From assembly GCA_016081115.2 (NCBI GenBank), contig CM071926.1, positions 7,701,971 to 7,765,970 of the forward strand: a stretch of 64,000 bases of DNA, in the 5' to 3' direction. Under the pieces are notes generated by a model. That model ran no database searches. It was not told where the DNA came from and worked only from the letters and a program-made list of their open reading frames with translations. The position numbers and the translations under genes are program-made. How positions within the stretch are numbered: position 1 is the first letter of the stretch; every line of letters begins with the position of its first letter. The stretch comes from Rehmannia glutinosa (taxonomy: Eukaryota; Streptophyta; Magnoliopsida; Lamiales; Orobanchaceae). Positions 1 through 11,259 of this stretch are shown here, one piece after another.

Positions 1-440
1 GGATCGATTATTGATTCAGAGCTTCATATCATATCACACCTCATCGTGATATGTTTACATCATACACCGGTGGTAGCTTTGGCAAAGTCGGAATGGCCAA
101 CCATGGTGTGACCGAGGTCGTTGGCATAGGTAACATCATATTGAACAACGTCACGAAGCGACTCGTGCTCAATGATGTCGGACATATTCCTGACATTCGC
201 TCAATATTATTTCCACTTTGCAAGCTTGACGATCTTTGGCTATGACAATCACTTTGGTGAAGGAAAATGGAAGCTCACCAAAGGCTCTCTCATTGTCGCT
301 AAGGGACATAAGCAGAATTCTTTGTACCTGATGCAGCCCAGATTTTCCAATGGAGAGGTGAATGCCATTGATAAAAGTTCCTCCATTGAGCTATGGCATA
401 AAAGGCTCCGGACATCTAAGTCGGAAGGGCTTGGAAGTTC
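1..440 (+). pseudogene. copia protease tail and GAG-pre-integrase remnant
   Basis: The first 60 bases encode, with small deletions, the retropepsin neighbourhood of copia elements (IIDS followed by HI and the T/S-P-H-R-D-M type stretch). The next segment (frame from 51) gives GKVGMANHGV and VLNDVGHIPDIR, typical of the region after the protease. Around 370-410 the motif ELWHKRL is the start of the GAG-pre-integrase/zinc-binding domain. The frame is interrupted at about 240 and 430. Confidence 0.8.
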
Positions 441-473
441 GACTAGAAAAAACTTCTCCCAGAGGTAACTACT

Positions 474-1230
474 ATGCCCTTACAAACTTGTGTTGATTGT
501 TTAATTGGAAAACAACACAGAGTTGCTTTCAAGAGTTTTTCACCTTCAAGAAAATCTCATCCTTTAGATTTGGTGCATACTGATTTGTGCTACATGAAAG
601 ATAGAAGTCTTGGTGGTGCAATATATTTTGTCACATTTATTGACGATTTCTCTAGAAAAGTCTGGTGCTTTGCTTTGAAATCTAAAGATCAAGTTCTGGG
701 TATCTTTAAGAATTTTCAAGCAAGTGTTGAAAGAGAAACAGGAAAGAAGCTGAAGCGAGTTCGTGCTGACAATGGTGGTGAATACCAGGGTCCATTTGAG
801 CAACATTGCAGGGATCATGGAATCAAGCTTGAGAAGAGTGTTCCAAAAACTCCTCAACATAATGGTGTAGCAGAAAGAATGAACATGACAATTTGTGAAC
901 GAGTCAAATGTATGCTATCACATTCCAATCTGCCCAAATCCTTTTGGGGTGAAGCAATGAGGACTGCAGTTGATCTAATCAACCTTTCTCCATCAGCTCC
1001 TCCTGGGTGGCGACATTCCAGATAGAGTTTGGACTGAAAAGATGTTTCCTACAAACACTTGAGAGTGTTTGGTCACAGGCGTTTGTGCACATTCCAAAAG
1101 ATGAACGATCCAAGCTTGATGACAAGACCAAGTCATGCATCTTCTTGGGCTATGGCCATGAAGAATTCGCCACAAAGTTATGGGATACATCGAAGAAGAA
1201 AGTTATCGTAAGAGGATGTTGTATTCCTTG
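474..1230 (+). pseudogene. copia integrase domain (broken)
   Basis: A 183-codon open stretch (474-1025) holds the retroviral integrase core: CVDCLIGKQHR (the Cys pair of the HHCC zinc finger), LVHTDLCY (first catalytic Asp), RADNGGEY (second Asp) and NGVAERMN (catalytic Glu), then SFWGEAM. After about 1010 the frame shifts; KCMLSHSNLPKSFW and, further on, HIPKDERSKLDDKTKSCIFLGYG continue the copia integrase C-terminal part. Integrase joins the element cDNA to host DNA. All three catalytic residues are visible, but the protein is truncated by the frameshift. Confidence 0.9.
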
Positions 1231-1479
1231 AGGATCGATAATTGAAGATCTAAACAGTTGAGAAATCAATCAAACCAAAGATGTTCCCGATGACGTAGAT
1301 CCAATTTCTTCTCCTAGAAATCGAAATCATGGGGGAGATGTGCAAGATCAACACCATGATACAACCGTGATGTCCCTCCCGGTTCCCACCACTGAAGATG
1401 CGGCTAGAAGGTCCACCAGACAAAGACAACCTTCTACCATATATAGCCCACATGAGTATGTAATGCTCACTGACGGGGG

Positions 1480-2335
1480 AGAACCACAAAGTTTTGAAGA
1501 AGCCATATCACATGATCAGAAGGATATGTGGATGGAGGCCATGAAAGAAGAGATGAACTCTTTGCAGGAAAATCACACCTATGACCTGGTGAAGCTACCG
1601 AAAGGTAAACGTACTCTGAAAAATAAATGGGTGTACAGGTTGAAGACTGAAGAGCAAAGCTTGCAACCAAGGTATAAAGCTAGGCTGGTTGTGAAGGGTT
1701 TCATCGAGGAAAGAAGGGTGTTGATTTCAAGAAATTTTCTCACCAGATGGTGAAGATGTCCTCAATCGAGTTGTTCTTGGGATAGCCGCCATTTGGATCC
1801 GGAAATCGAACAACTTGATGTGAAGACGCATTTCTTCATGGAGATTTGAATGAAGAAATCTATATGGAGCAACCGAAGAAAGGGTTCAAAGTCAAAGGTA
1901 AGGAGAACTTGGTATGCAGTTGAAGAAAGAGCTTGTACGGCTTAAAACAAGCTCCAAGACAATGGTACAAGAAGTTTGACTCCTTCATGACCGATCATGA
2001 CTACAACAGGACCAGTTCTGATCACTGTGTATTCTTTAAGAAATTCAGTGATAATGATTTTATCATACTATTATTGTATGTGGATGATATGTCGATTGTA
2101 GGTCATGATGCCAAAGATTGAGAAGTCAAGAAAGAACTTGGCAAGTCTTTTGCGATGAAAGACTTAGGACCGGCTAAGCAAATCCTTGGGATGAAAATCT
2201 CAAGAGACAGGGCAAGCAAGAAGCTTTGGTTATCTCAAGAAAAGTACGTTGAGAAAGTTCTTGAGAGATTCAATATGAGCAAGTCAAAACCAGTCAGTAC
2301 TCGATCTCACTTGCGGGTCACTTCAAGCTAAGCGC
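1480..2335 (+). pseudogene. copia reverse transcriptase domain (broken)
   Basis: RT motifs lie in two frames. The stretch 1340-1753 has FEEAISHDQKDMWMEAMKEE, then KNKWVYRLK and KARLVVKGF. The stretch 1933-2121 has MYGLKQAPRQWYKKFD and the catalytic box LLYVDDM, with YVDD at 2077-2088. Between them the fingers/palm region is present with stops and lost bases. The conserved box shows the origin; the interruptions show it cannot make active enzyme. Confidence 0.9.
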
Positions 2336-2604
2336 GGCGCAATGTCCCACAAGTGAGGAAGATAAAGCAGAAATGCAAAAGGTACCATATGCTTCTGCAG
2401 TTGGCAGCTTGATGTATGCTATGGTATGTACTAGACCTGATATTGCTCATGCAGTTGGTGTTGTTAGCCGTTTTCTCTCTAATCCAGGAAAGATCACTGT
2501 CTGCGAAAATTGATATTTCGGTACTTGAGAGGTACTTCTAAATATTGTCTAAGATTTGGTGATGACAAAAACCTGCACTTTCAGACGGATTCACAGATGC
2601 AGAT

Positions 2605-3072
2605 ATGGCTGGTGATGTTGATTCCAGGAAGTCCACATCCGGATACCTGATGAGATTTGCAGGGGGAGCTATCTCTTGGCAATCGAAACTTCAAAAATGC
2701 GTGGCATTATCCACAACTGAAGCTGAATATATAGCGGTGACGGAAGCTTGCAAGGAGGTGTTGTGGTTGAAGAAGTTTCTGCAGGAACTAGACTTGAAGC
2801 AAGAAAAGTACACGCTCTACTGTGACAGTCAGAGCGCAATCCACTTGAGTAAGAATTCTTCTTTCCACTCAAGGTCAAAACACATTGATGTGAGGTACCA
2901 TTGGATTCGGGACGTGCTTGATGAAAAGTTGATGCAACTTGATAAAGTTCACACTGATGAAAATGGCGCGGATATGCTGACGAAGTCTTTACCAAGAGAT
3001 AAGTTTGAAGTTTGCAGAACCAAAGCAGGATTGGTTGATTCCCCACATGAGGTGGAGGGGGAGAATTGTTGA
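2605..3072 (+). pseudogene. copia RNase H domain and polyprotein C-terminus
   Basis: This 155-codon stretch is the best preserved part of the element: DVDSRKSTSGYLMRFAGGA, ISWQSKLQKCVALSTTEAEY, LYCDSQSAIHLSKN, SKHIDVRYHWIRD and ADMLTKSLPR are hallmarks of copia RNase H, including the acidic residues and the TKxLP end motif. It ends at the purine-rich tract (GGTGGAGGGGGAGAA) that primes plus-strand synthesis, and the last codons run into the LTR. Confidence 0.92.
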
Positions 3073-3678
3073 ATTTTCCACCCCATGTGGTAAATACTAT
3101 TCCTTTGGTAGGCATCAACCAACCAACACCACCAAGTCTTCAATGGTTGGTTGCCAAACTTTGTTGACAAAGTTTGTTCACATGTTGGAATTGGGCATGG
3201 AAAATGCCTATAAAAGGGCTTCATCCTTGAATGCAAAATCACACCAAGCAATTAGCATTTTAGCAATTGCAAGAGAAGAGAGAAAATAGAGAGTAGAGAG
3301 TGTATCTATAAGTGTGTGTTTTGAGTGAAGAAAAAGAGAGAAAAATTAGTAGTAATTTTTCATTCTCACCCAAAATAGCATTCCTATTTTCTCGGGTATT
3401 CCAAGTTGATAACTTGAGATAATTTGTGTATCCCCTATTTTTAGGGAGAAATATTGTAAGCCTACTATACATTTAGTGGAGGATTTATCTGGACTACGGT
3501 CTCGTGGTTTTTCCCAATTTGGGTTTTCCACGTAAAAATTCTTGTGTCCTATTTTTATCGTCTTGCACTATTATTTGGTATTCTTGGTTTGGTTTCCATT
3601 TTTAATCCAAATAGGTGGGAAAAGATTTTACTATTTCATTTGTGCGGGTGTCATTTATTTTGGCACTCTTTCCCAACA
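3067..3678 (+). repeat. 3' LTR of the copia element
   Basis: The segment begins TGTTG directly after a polypurine tract and ends CAACA, giving the 5-bp inverted ends usual for copia LTRs. It is 612 bp and contains a TATA box and terminal repeats of U3-R-U5 type. The partner LTR is outside the window, so the 5' boundary rests on the polypurine tract and the TG/CA ends only. The base after 3678 begins host gene coding sequence. Confidence 0.88.
3209..3215 (+). promoter_or_regulatory. TATA box of the copia LTR
   Basis: TATAAAA in a G-rich context (CTATAAAAGGG) sits about 140 bp into the LTR, where the U3/R promoter is expected. It would direct transcription rightward, into the Root-cap gene remnant. 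Confidence 0.6.
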
Positions 3679-4136
3679 CAATATCGATCACTTCAAATTC
3701 TCATTTGATGGTAATAACGTTGTCCTGCCACAAATTGCCCTGTCTCTATGGAAATCTCAAAATGGAGACATCACATTGGAGAGAATATCGAGCACAAATA
3801 GTGTGATCGTATCTCTCCCTGGAATCCTGGAGATTGGGGTTAACGCTGTCCCTATTACCAAACAAGAAGACAAAGTTCACAACTACCAAATACCTTCCGA
3901 CGATTGTTTCTCGCATTTGGAAGTCCAGTTTAGGTTCTTGGCCCGTCTTTCGGACGCGGTGGAGGGTGTTGGGACGGACTTATAGGTCCGATTATAACGA
4001 TAGCCAGTCGAGATTAAGGCATGCGATGCCCGTGGTGGGAGGGGAAGAAAAGTACATAACCACATCACTTTTTGCAGCGGACTGCAAAAATGTGTGTTTT
4101 CTTCTAAATCAATATTGGACAAGGAGGAGACAGTAA
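3679..4136 (+). pseudogene. Root-cap / LEA-related protein gene, 3' fragment interrupted by copia
   Basis: Right after the LTR the + strand encodes FKFSFDGNNVVLPQ, TNSVIVSLPG, VPITKQEDKVHNYQIPSDD, CFSHLEVQFRF and, in the next frame, RVLGRTYRSDY and MPVVGGEEKY ending in LFAADC. This is the C-terminal half of the plant Root_cap family (LEA-related, often secreted). There is a one-base frame change near 3965-3975, between EGV and VLGRTYR. The stop is at about 4134. The N-terminal half should lie beyond the left edge of the copia element. The insertion plus the frameshift make this copy a pseudogene, or a disrupted allele if the shift is a sequencing error. Confidence 0.83.
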
Positions 4137-4799
4137 TAGACCATGCAGGACTGGACTGTTCTAGTGAGAATGGGATTGTTTGCCAAATGTGATCCTCAAA
4201 TCCATATATATAGCTCAAGTGTTTGGTTTACATAAATTGGAAAATGGCATTTCCAATAGTAGCTTTTGTTTTTCTTGGTTTTGAGTCATTGAAATAATTG
4301 ATCCACTGATACTTTATTAGTGGTGTTTGTTTGTTTGTTTTGCTTTGAATTTGTTTATGAATGTGGCATGGTCACCACTATGAGTGTTATGCCTATATAT
4401 GTGTGTGTAAGATTGAGTCATAATTTCATGAATAATCTAAGTTCTCTGTTCTTATTTCTTTCTTTCTTTCTTTCTTTATTTAGTTCTTTTGGCTTATAAA
4501 CCTAAGTTCACCATTTTCATCCCATTCATTCAAATCTCTCATTTTTCTTTCTCCGAAGATCAAGATATTTTTTAAAATAACCTTTATGGTTGGACATTCT
4601 CGTGATTTGGAGCTTGAGAGGTGGTTGCGTTACATCGTAAATACCATGTGTGGGCAACTTCGTCTTAAAGACGATATGGGTAACGAGATGGGCAAAAGGG
4701 GAAAAACATGCTTCGGCGGATGATTTGATATGGCTGGCAAAACTCACTCTGATGAGCTGATGAAAACTGTGCCCATAGTTTTCGTATATTGTATAACTA
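4137..4799. other. Root-cap gene 3' flank, no gene seen
   Basis: AT-rich downstream DNA with short runs such as a (CTTT)n microsatellite near 4456-4482. The open frame on the - strand around 4526-4840 has no recognisable family and reaches into the Helitron end, so I do not call it. Confidence 0.5.
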
Positions 4800-6192
4800 C
4801 TAGAAAAACACCCGTGTATACACGGGATTGTCAAAAACAATGTTTTGGTGTCGCAAATTTATTTGTGATAGTTATAGGATATCCAAAATACTAATTAGAA
4901 ATACTAAAAAAAATTCAAAATTTAGAAGAGTATCATACAAATTGTTTACTTCAAATTCTCAAAAACTTATTTGTAAATTATATTCAATAAAAATATCAAG
5001 TGTGCCGTCATGTTTTAGCGTCAATAGGGATGACAATGGGGCGGTTTGGCCAAACCCGGGGCCCGCCCGCCTCAAAACCCATCGGGGCAAGTCTAGACCC
5101 GCTAGACGCTAATATATTTTTTTAATTGTAATAATTTATTTTTTTGTATTTATGGCCAAATTTTCAAAAGCAATCAAAAGTCAATAGGTCAAAAAATGTA
5201 ATTATGCAGCTTATTAACAATTTTTACAACTATTTAGCTACTATTAAAATTTTTTATAAAAAATACTATTAGGATCTTGCAATAGTACTCAACTAACACT
5301 CATAATAAATATTCAAGGTAGAATATTACAAGATGTTATACTAGTAAATTCAAATCAATACAACACTCAATCTAAAAGTAAATTATGCAAAACTATCTCA
5401 ATACATATTTAAAAATATAATAAAAATTAATATGGTGGGGAAGGTCCTATTGGACCCAGGAACCAGCTAGTTTTGTAATTTTGGTCGACCCGCCCGGGAC
5501 CCATTTATCTCGGTCAAGACCCGCTCCATCGGGGCGGGTTTGATGCGGGGTAGGTTTTGACCCGCCCCATTGTCATCCTTAGCGTCCCATGAACTACTTA
5601 GTTAATTGTGCTAATTTTATTTATCAAAAGTATCCATTAAAATATATTTATCTTCCATTTTCTAAAAAAAAATTATATATGATTTAAATAAGTAGGCAAA
5701 TACTATTTATAGTTTTGCTTACAATGTAGATGGATAAAATTGCTTCAATTAAATTTGCATGATATTTAGTAAGCAACAAATAATTTTATTATTGATAAAT
5801 TTGAATAATTTATTTATTTGAGTTTTAGCTTGTCAATATATATCATGTACGTGGAATATTTGATTTATGGAAGAAAAAAGATTGTATAGATAGAATCTTT
5901 GATTTTTTTTTATTATTTGTTACTTTTAGATTGTAATAACCTGTATAGATAGAATATATACGTTAAATTTAAAGATAACAAATTTAAAAGATAATGTAGA
6001 TAGAATCCTTAATTTTTGGATTATTTGTTATCTTTTAAATTTGTTAATTTAAAATTTATACATAGGGATGACACATGAATAAATGTGAAGCAACCATATA
6101 CAATTAGGAAAATGAGAAATTGATACATGTCCAAAATTAATGAGGTGATGATAGATGCTAACTATGTTTTTTCTTTTAGTATATAGGGTTGA
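4800..6192 (-). mobile_element. Helitron, non-autonomous, copy 1
   Basis: Read on the - strand, the element starts TC (6192-6191) as TCAACCCTATATACTAAAAG and ends CTAG at 4803-4800. Seven bases before the CTAG end is a perfect 16-nt hairpin, CCCGTGTATACACGGG (4811-4826). The flanking bases are A and T, the usual Helitron target, with no target duplication. There is no Rep/helicase coding, so it depends on other Helitrons. A hAT-like element (5023-5578) is inserted inside. A second copy is at 17182-18146. Confidence 0.85.
5023..5578. mobile_element. hAT-like non-autonomous element nested in the Helitron
   Basis: The ends are inverted repeats, GGATGACAATGGGGCGG on the left and its complement on the right (CCGCCCCATTGTCATCC), both GC-rich in an AT-rich surrounding. 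It is flanked by TTAGCGTC at 5015-5022 and 5579-5586, an 8-bp duplication as made by hAT transposases. The second Helitron copy lacks this insert at the matching place (around 17395-17405), confirming an insertion. The interior is non-coding. The exact left terminus is uncertain by 1-4 bases. Confidence 0.82.
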
Positions 6193-6195
6193 TAA

Positions 6196-6482
6196 GGGAT
6201 AATTACAAAATACCCCCCGAGGTCTCGCTAATTACCAAAAAACTTAGAAATTTTTAAAATTACAAAAATTCCATTATGGTTTGTTTCCTTCTTATATTTT
6301 CCTATTTATAAGATAAAAAAAAATTAAACCCATCCCTCCTCCCCCAAAATTTATAGAATTACTACGATTATCCCCTTAAAAAATTAAGACAAAATCAAAC
6401 CTTAATGGAATTTTTGTAATTTTCAAAAATCTCTAAATTTTTGTAACTAACTCAAACCTCAATGGTATTTTATAATTATCCC
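6196..6482. mobile_element. MITE of the GGGATAATTA family, copy 1
   Basis: Left end GGGATAATTACAAAATACCC, right end AATTATCCC after AACTCAAACCTC; the two ends are imperfect inverted repeats over about 45 bp. Related copies are at 26529-26788 and 59865-60144. No coding. It lies 3 bases outside the Helitron end. Confidence 0.65.
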
Positions 6483-6569
6483 TAACTATAATTGATAGTA
6501 AAAATTAGTTTGCAGAAAATAAGTCTAGATAAAGTGCATGAAATGGATTTTAAGGGGGATTAAAATTCT

Positions 6570-6859
6570 TTACAAGAAAACTACTAGATGCTTTTTAGGG
6601 GAAAAGAACCTAATATTTTTGGGGGCATTATTAATACATTTAAGGGGTAAACTGTACTTTTTAGGAGGACTATTAAGTATTCTTTAGGGTAAACACTAAT
6701 AATTTTCAGACAAAAACTAATAGTTTTTAGGGGAAGTACCAATATTTTTTAGTGTGATTATTAATACTTTTTAGGAGAAAATCTAATACTTTTTGGGGAA
6801 ATATTCAATACCTTAAAAGGAAAAAAATAATAATTTTGAAGAGAACTACTAATACATTT
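6570..6859. repeat. degenerate short tandem repeat (TAATACTTTTTAGGGG type)
   Basis: Eight or more diverged units of roughly 35-45 bp, each with a core like AATACTTTTTAGGGGAA, follow one another. Similar units reappear at about 14993-15025 and 15410-15480, on the other side of the MULE, so the MULE was inserted into this array. Confidence 0.55.
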
Positions 6860-7022
6860 GGGAACTGATTGGAAATAGCCTAATTTTAAACCACATATAC
6901 ACAAATGGCTTTACTTATTCAAAAGTTTCAAAAATGGCCTTCTTATTTGATAAAACCCCAAAATACCCCTTATATTGAATTAAAGGTAAACTAATGGTTT
7001 TTAAAGGTTTTAGGGGCCGAAA

Positions 7023-7036
7023 TGGTATCGTGAGCC
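7023..7036 (+). other. tRNA-Met primer binding site of the viral copy
   Basis: TGGTATCGTGAGCC matches the plant initiator tRNA-Met primer-site pattern TGGTATCAGAGCC with one or two changes. It marks nucleotide 1 of caulimovirid genomes, here the left end of the viral copy. Confidence 0.7.
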
Positions 7037-7115
7037 TAGGTTTATTAAGAACTTTTAGTTAAATTTATTATATTTATGTAATTAACAATTGGTGAGGAGA
7101 AATTACTCCGAGATT

Positions 7116-9080
7116 ATGGATCCGGACCAATGTCCGAGATGTACCTTTACAGACATATCGTCAAATTTTGACGATGTATGCACAAGAACACCTTGACCAG
7201 GTTTCATATCGGGAATACCAACATGAAGAAAAAGAGCGGCAGAGCCGACGGGAAACCTTAAGGCAATACAAATGCGGCGGAATATTATAAGCGATTCCGG
7301 ATGCTTAACCGGACCCTATATGTTCACTTGATGAACCTTCAAGATACGGTTCATGAAAATTCCCATCGAACAATGATTCCCGATGGTGGACCGGAGTGGA
7401 ACGAGATACTTCCAGATAAATCTAAGATCTCCAAGATCTTAGAGAAATCGAAGACGGTGCGAAATTATGGCAACCGCCATATTCATCTACCAAGAAGTTC
7501 ATCGTGATCGAATCGGATGGAGACGATGGTGAAATATCATAAGGAAACTCTTGAAATCCTTCATGATATTCGAAACGAGTCAAGAACCTGGAGGATGTGG
7601 AGTTCATCCTGGAGGAAGAAAACGAATTGATTTTGGGGCGGTACCTATTTACACCAAAAGGGGAAACCAAAGTTATACGAAAGATGACAGATGAAGAAAA
7701 GCTCATTGCTCTAATCAAAGGAAAATCCATCAAGAATTAGAAAGGATGGATATTGAAAAGATGAATCTTAAGGATCTACATGACTGCGTAATCCTTCGGG
7801 ATTAGGTATTGTAGATTTAAAGATGAACGCAGTGAGAATCGGCTTTGGTTACCTATAACCCACAAGGTAGACCAATTCCTCCCACCACCGCCACCGCTTA
7901 ATCCTAACGTCGAAGAAAGTGCGGGTTCACATCATGGAGCTCGGGACGAGAGGATGCCACATCTTTGGAGATTTCACGACCGGGAGTGATCCACTTTCGT
8001 GGACGGGAGGTCGAAACCTCTTGCGGGAACTGCACAACCTACCGGAAGGCGAATGTTTATCGACGCCTTATGGAAGATCGCACCTCGACCCAATACATCC
8101 GTATGGGTTGATGTTAAATCTGACATCCCGATTTTAAAAATGAAGTTCTCATTGATGAATGGGCTTGACTATGAGAATTTCAAATAGAACCCTCGATCTT
8201 ACAAAGGATTCATTTATTTTACTCCTTGAAATGAGTCTTGAAGGATCGGTGAAGATTGCAGGGATATGACCGATGCGCATTTAAAAGTTCGGTCACATCG
8301 GGGGAATCACTTAAAGGAATTGTCGATGGTATGGGAAAACTATTCAAAATCCAATTCATCGAAGACGGGTTATTTCGAGGATTAGAGGATGAAAAAGAAA
8401 GAAATATAAACAAGCCCTCTATAGCCTTGAGTTATTGGATATTTGTCATATTGACGAATATATCAAGTTGTTCACCGAATACGGTGGAAATCCAAGATTG
8501 AGGAAAAAGAAGCCGCATGACTATTCTTTGCTAAGATTCCGAGTCCCTGGAGAGAAATGCTTATCGGGAATACAAGGGTGGAGTCAAGTAGAAACGCGGG
8601 CTTAAAAATGTCTTTCCTAAAGGCCAAGTTATCCGAATGGTGCTATCAAGCAGCTCTCTGCACAGAATTACAAGAGATTAAGAGGAATTAACAAAGCGGT
8701 TCCTCTATGTTGCGTGGATAATGATATCCCAACGATTGTGGGAGGTCAACCAAGGGCGGCACAAGAAGAAGAAGGAGAAGCCATCCCTACCGCCGAGGAA
8801 GCAACAACAAAAGAAGTAGGTCTTCATGGAGACCTAGAAGGTTTTAGTCAAAACAAAAAGCCCGAGTTACAAAACGGGACAAAGACCAAAGACCAAGGGG
8901 AGTAGAGCCTCATCATCGGGTTCTAATCAAGCAAGTACCAAACAAAATCTAGGAAGAAGAACTTTCGGGCGTGCTCACACCAGAGCAAAAATGAAAGTTT
9001 CAAAGATCTGTAATTGTTGGACATGCGAGCAAGAGGACATATCTCGACCGATTGTCCAAAAACCAAAAACGAGGAGTTAG
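7116..9080 (+). pseudogene. viral coat protein region with zinc knuckle (broken)
   Basis: Short open pieces in changing frames. The first part (about 7140-7300) encodes a charged, glutamine/glutamate/arginine-rich stretch without a recognised domain. At about 8520-8720 fragments with SPWREMLIG, LKMSFLKAKLSEWCYQAAL and LCC resemble the conserved core of caulimovirid coat proteins. At 9010-9055 a CCHC zinc knuckle is present but split: CNCWTC in one frame, GHISTDCP in the next. The many stops mean no product. Confidence 0.7.
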
Positions 9081-9960
9081 ACAGTTCGAGGCTACACCGA
9101 AAATCGAAATCGAAGAAGTTCGTCTATTATCGATCTTATACAGTGTATCAATTTGAGGATATTCCCTCGGATGAAAGCATCTATGAAGAAGAAATCTATT
9201 CGACGATGGAAGTGACTCCGGCTCGGGACCTCGGAGTGAAGAAAAATTCTTCAAATGACGATCATGGAGGATATGTCGATTCCTTTCTCACCACGCTTTC
9301 TCATAAGACTCTTATGAGAATCATGAAGGAAGATCCAAAGCTTCAAGTTTACGATGGGTTTACGATCGGAGCTATGGAAAAAGCATTGGATAAAATTGGG
9401 TTTAAATGTAGAAAAAACACCAAATTATCCACAGGGTAACAACCGGAGAATTGGCCATTCCAATGGAGTTTACCGAACCCGATCGAGATGCGATTGGTCC
9501 CTATTAGAGAAATCCGGAGATCAAAAGCAGAGTTAAAAGAGAAGTTGCAAACACACTCTCGTGGATTCATATCGAGCCATAAGAGTCATTATTAAATCAA
9601 CATTCAAAGAAGGAATAGATTCGCCACTCAATCTGGCTATCTTTGACAAGCGAATCTCAAACCTCAAGGATTCATGCCTTGGAGCGATTACTGAAATTTG
9701 TATGCGGGGAAATTGGCATTTAATGTCTACCCTAGAATTGCATACAATTTGGGAGATCGAAACTTTAGTAGAGTCCTAACCCTTCATCAAGATTTCAAAA
9801 GAGTCGATTTGATGAAAGAAGAAATGACCCTACTCGATCACATACAAGATATCATATGCTCTCTCGAATACACATCATTCAAGTATTCTTGAGAAAGGAA
9901 TTTATCGAAGTCCCAAGGATTTTCGAGGACTTTGCCAGGTGGTGTTACCGAAATCATTGA
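9081..9960 (+). pseudogene. viral movement protein region (broken)
   Basis: After an acidic linker (9120-9300) the frames around 9440-9900 contain VIIKSTFKEGIDSPLNLAIF, KDSCLGAI, then KLAFNVYPRIAYNLGD and LTLHQDFKRVDL. These match the 30K-type movement protein of Caulimoviridae (tubule formation and cell-to-cell movement). A frameshift near 9700 and several stops break it. Its position after the coat zinc knuckle gives the CP-MP order. Confidence 0.72.
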
Positions 9961-10479
9961 ATCTCCAACTATTAAGGAGATTGATATGATAATTCAAGAT
10001 CAACCAGCTTCAACAAAAGTCGAAGTCTCGTAGTTGAGCGAAGGATGTCTTTCCAACGGACGTAATGACGAATGAGCGTACGCTTTGGGAAGAAAGGAGA
10101 CCAGAAATGCGATTCAGCGTATCCCGGATGTTTTCAAAACAGCAGAGAGCCGAAATGTCCGAAGAATGGCGAGAAGTGGAAGTAATATTCGACATCACTC
10201 AAAAGGATAATATTTTTCCTTGTGATGTTCTATATTATCTCCAACAACCAATAGTTGGAAGGTATCGAAGCCGAAGATAGGAGAAATTGAGCTTACTATC
10301 ACAGGGGAGTTGCGGCAAAATCCCGCAGCAATTAACACCGGGAATTGAATTTCTCGAGGATCATAAACCTTGGGAAAGATTACAAGACGGAATGGAGTTC
10401 ACAGCCAAGCTAATAAAAGATATAGAATCGATGACCACTAGTCCATTCTCCATATACATTTCTATTGGAATGTTATATG

Positions 10480-10660
10480 CTTTGAATACAAAGCCGAGTA
10501 TTTCGCGCCTATATTGATTCAGTGCGGAATATGTCTTTACCGCAGGAAGTTTTTCCCAAAGACATTGGAGAAGATTTACCACTATTGCGGGAAGAGATTT
10601 CTCTAAAAGGATTCTTATCCTTAACGGGAATTAAACAAGCGAAAATAATGATCGGAGGCG
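10480..10660 (+). pseudogene. viral aspartic protease remnant
   Basis: Around 10508-10530 the translation AYIDS is followed by bases that give a G-A-G-I-C-like stretch only after a small deletion is allowed, as expected for the D-S/T-G active site of a retropepsin. It sits between movement protein and RT as in cavemoviruses. The call depends on place as much as on sequence. Confidence 0.5.
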
Positions 10661-11259
10661 CGGGCGGTACCCGTGGTACAAAGTGAAGACGCCACCAATC
10701 TATTTCCATGATACAGTGCGAGATATTTTGCTAGAAACAATTTCCTACAAACATTCAAGCGATTCACCCAAGAAAATGAGACGAGAAGACTTATTTTCAC
10801 AACCTTATGTGATCATAAGATTATTGTCCGAGATCGGGAAGCATTTTACGAGAAAAATGCCTATTATTTTTCGCAAAGCGTGGTGATGAAGCCAAACTTC
10901 GCAATCCCAAAATGGCGGATCGAAGGAAATTTGGTGAAGCTTTATTATCCTATAGACAATTTGGTTCCATCCGAAGGACCAAGATATGGGATAATAACTT
11001 GTATTCATTCGTGAGTACAAGGAAAGAACGAGTCACTCCGAAAGCCATTGCAAAATTATGGATGAGTCTAATGGAGAATCCACAAGAGTGATATAACCAT
11101 AGAGGAACAAATATCACTCGAGGATATCAAGAAGAAGATCCAAAGGAATTACAATGAAGATCCTTTGGCATGGTGGGACAAGAACGAGCTCAAAGCATCC
11201 TTGAAGGTTAAACCAGGGAAAGGAGTACGAGTTCGTAAGATTCAAACCAATCCTTATGA

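Larger units (their letters stand above)
1..3678 (+). mobile_element. Ty1/copia LTR retrotransposon (Tork/Tnt1-like), 5' part outside window
   Basis: The segment reads, in order, protease remnant, GAG-pre-integrase, integrase, reverse transcriptase and RNase H, followed by a purine tract and an LTR; this order (IN before RT) defines Ty1/copia. The RNase H end closely resembles the Tork/Tnt1 group. The 5' LTR and most of gag lie left of the window. The reading frame is broken by many stops and shifts, so the copy is non-autonomous. Its right end lies inside a Root-cap family gene. The lineage is judged from remembered family motifs, not a tree. Confidence 0.93.

Noticed and set aside
3542..3678. 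N-terminal part of the open frame 3542-3985
   Set aside because: Comes from LTR sequence; only the part after 3678 is Root-cap coding, so it is not a genuine start.
4526..4840. 104-codon - strand frame
   Set aside because: Crosses the Helitron terminus and shows no family similarity.
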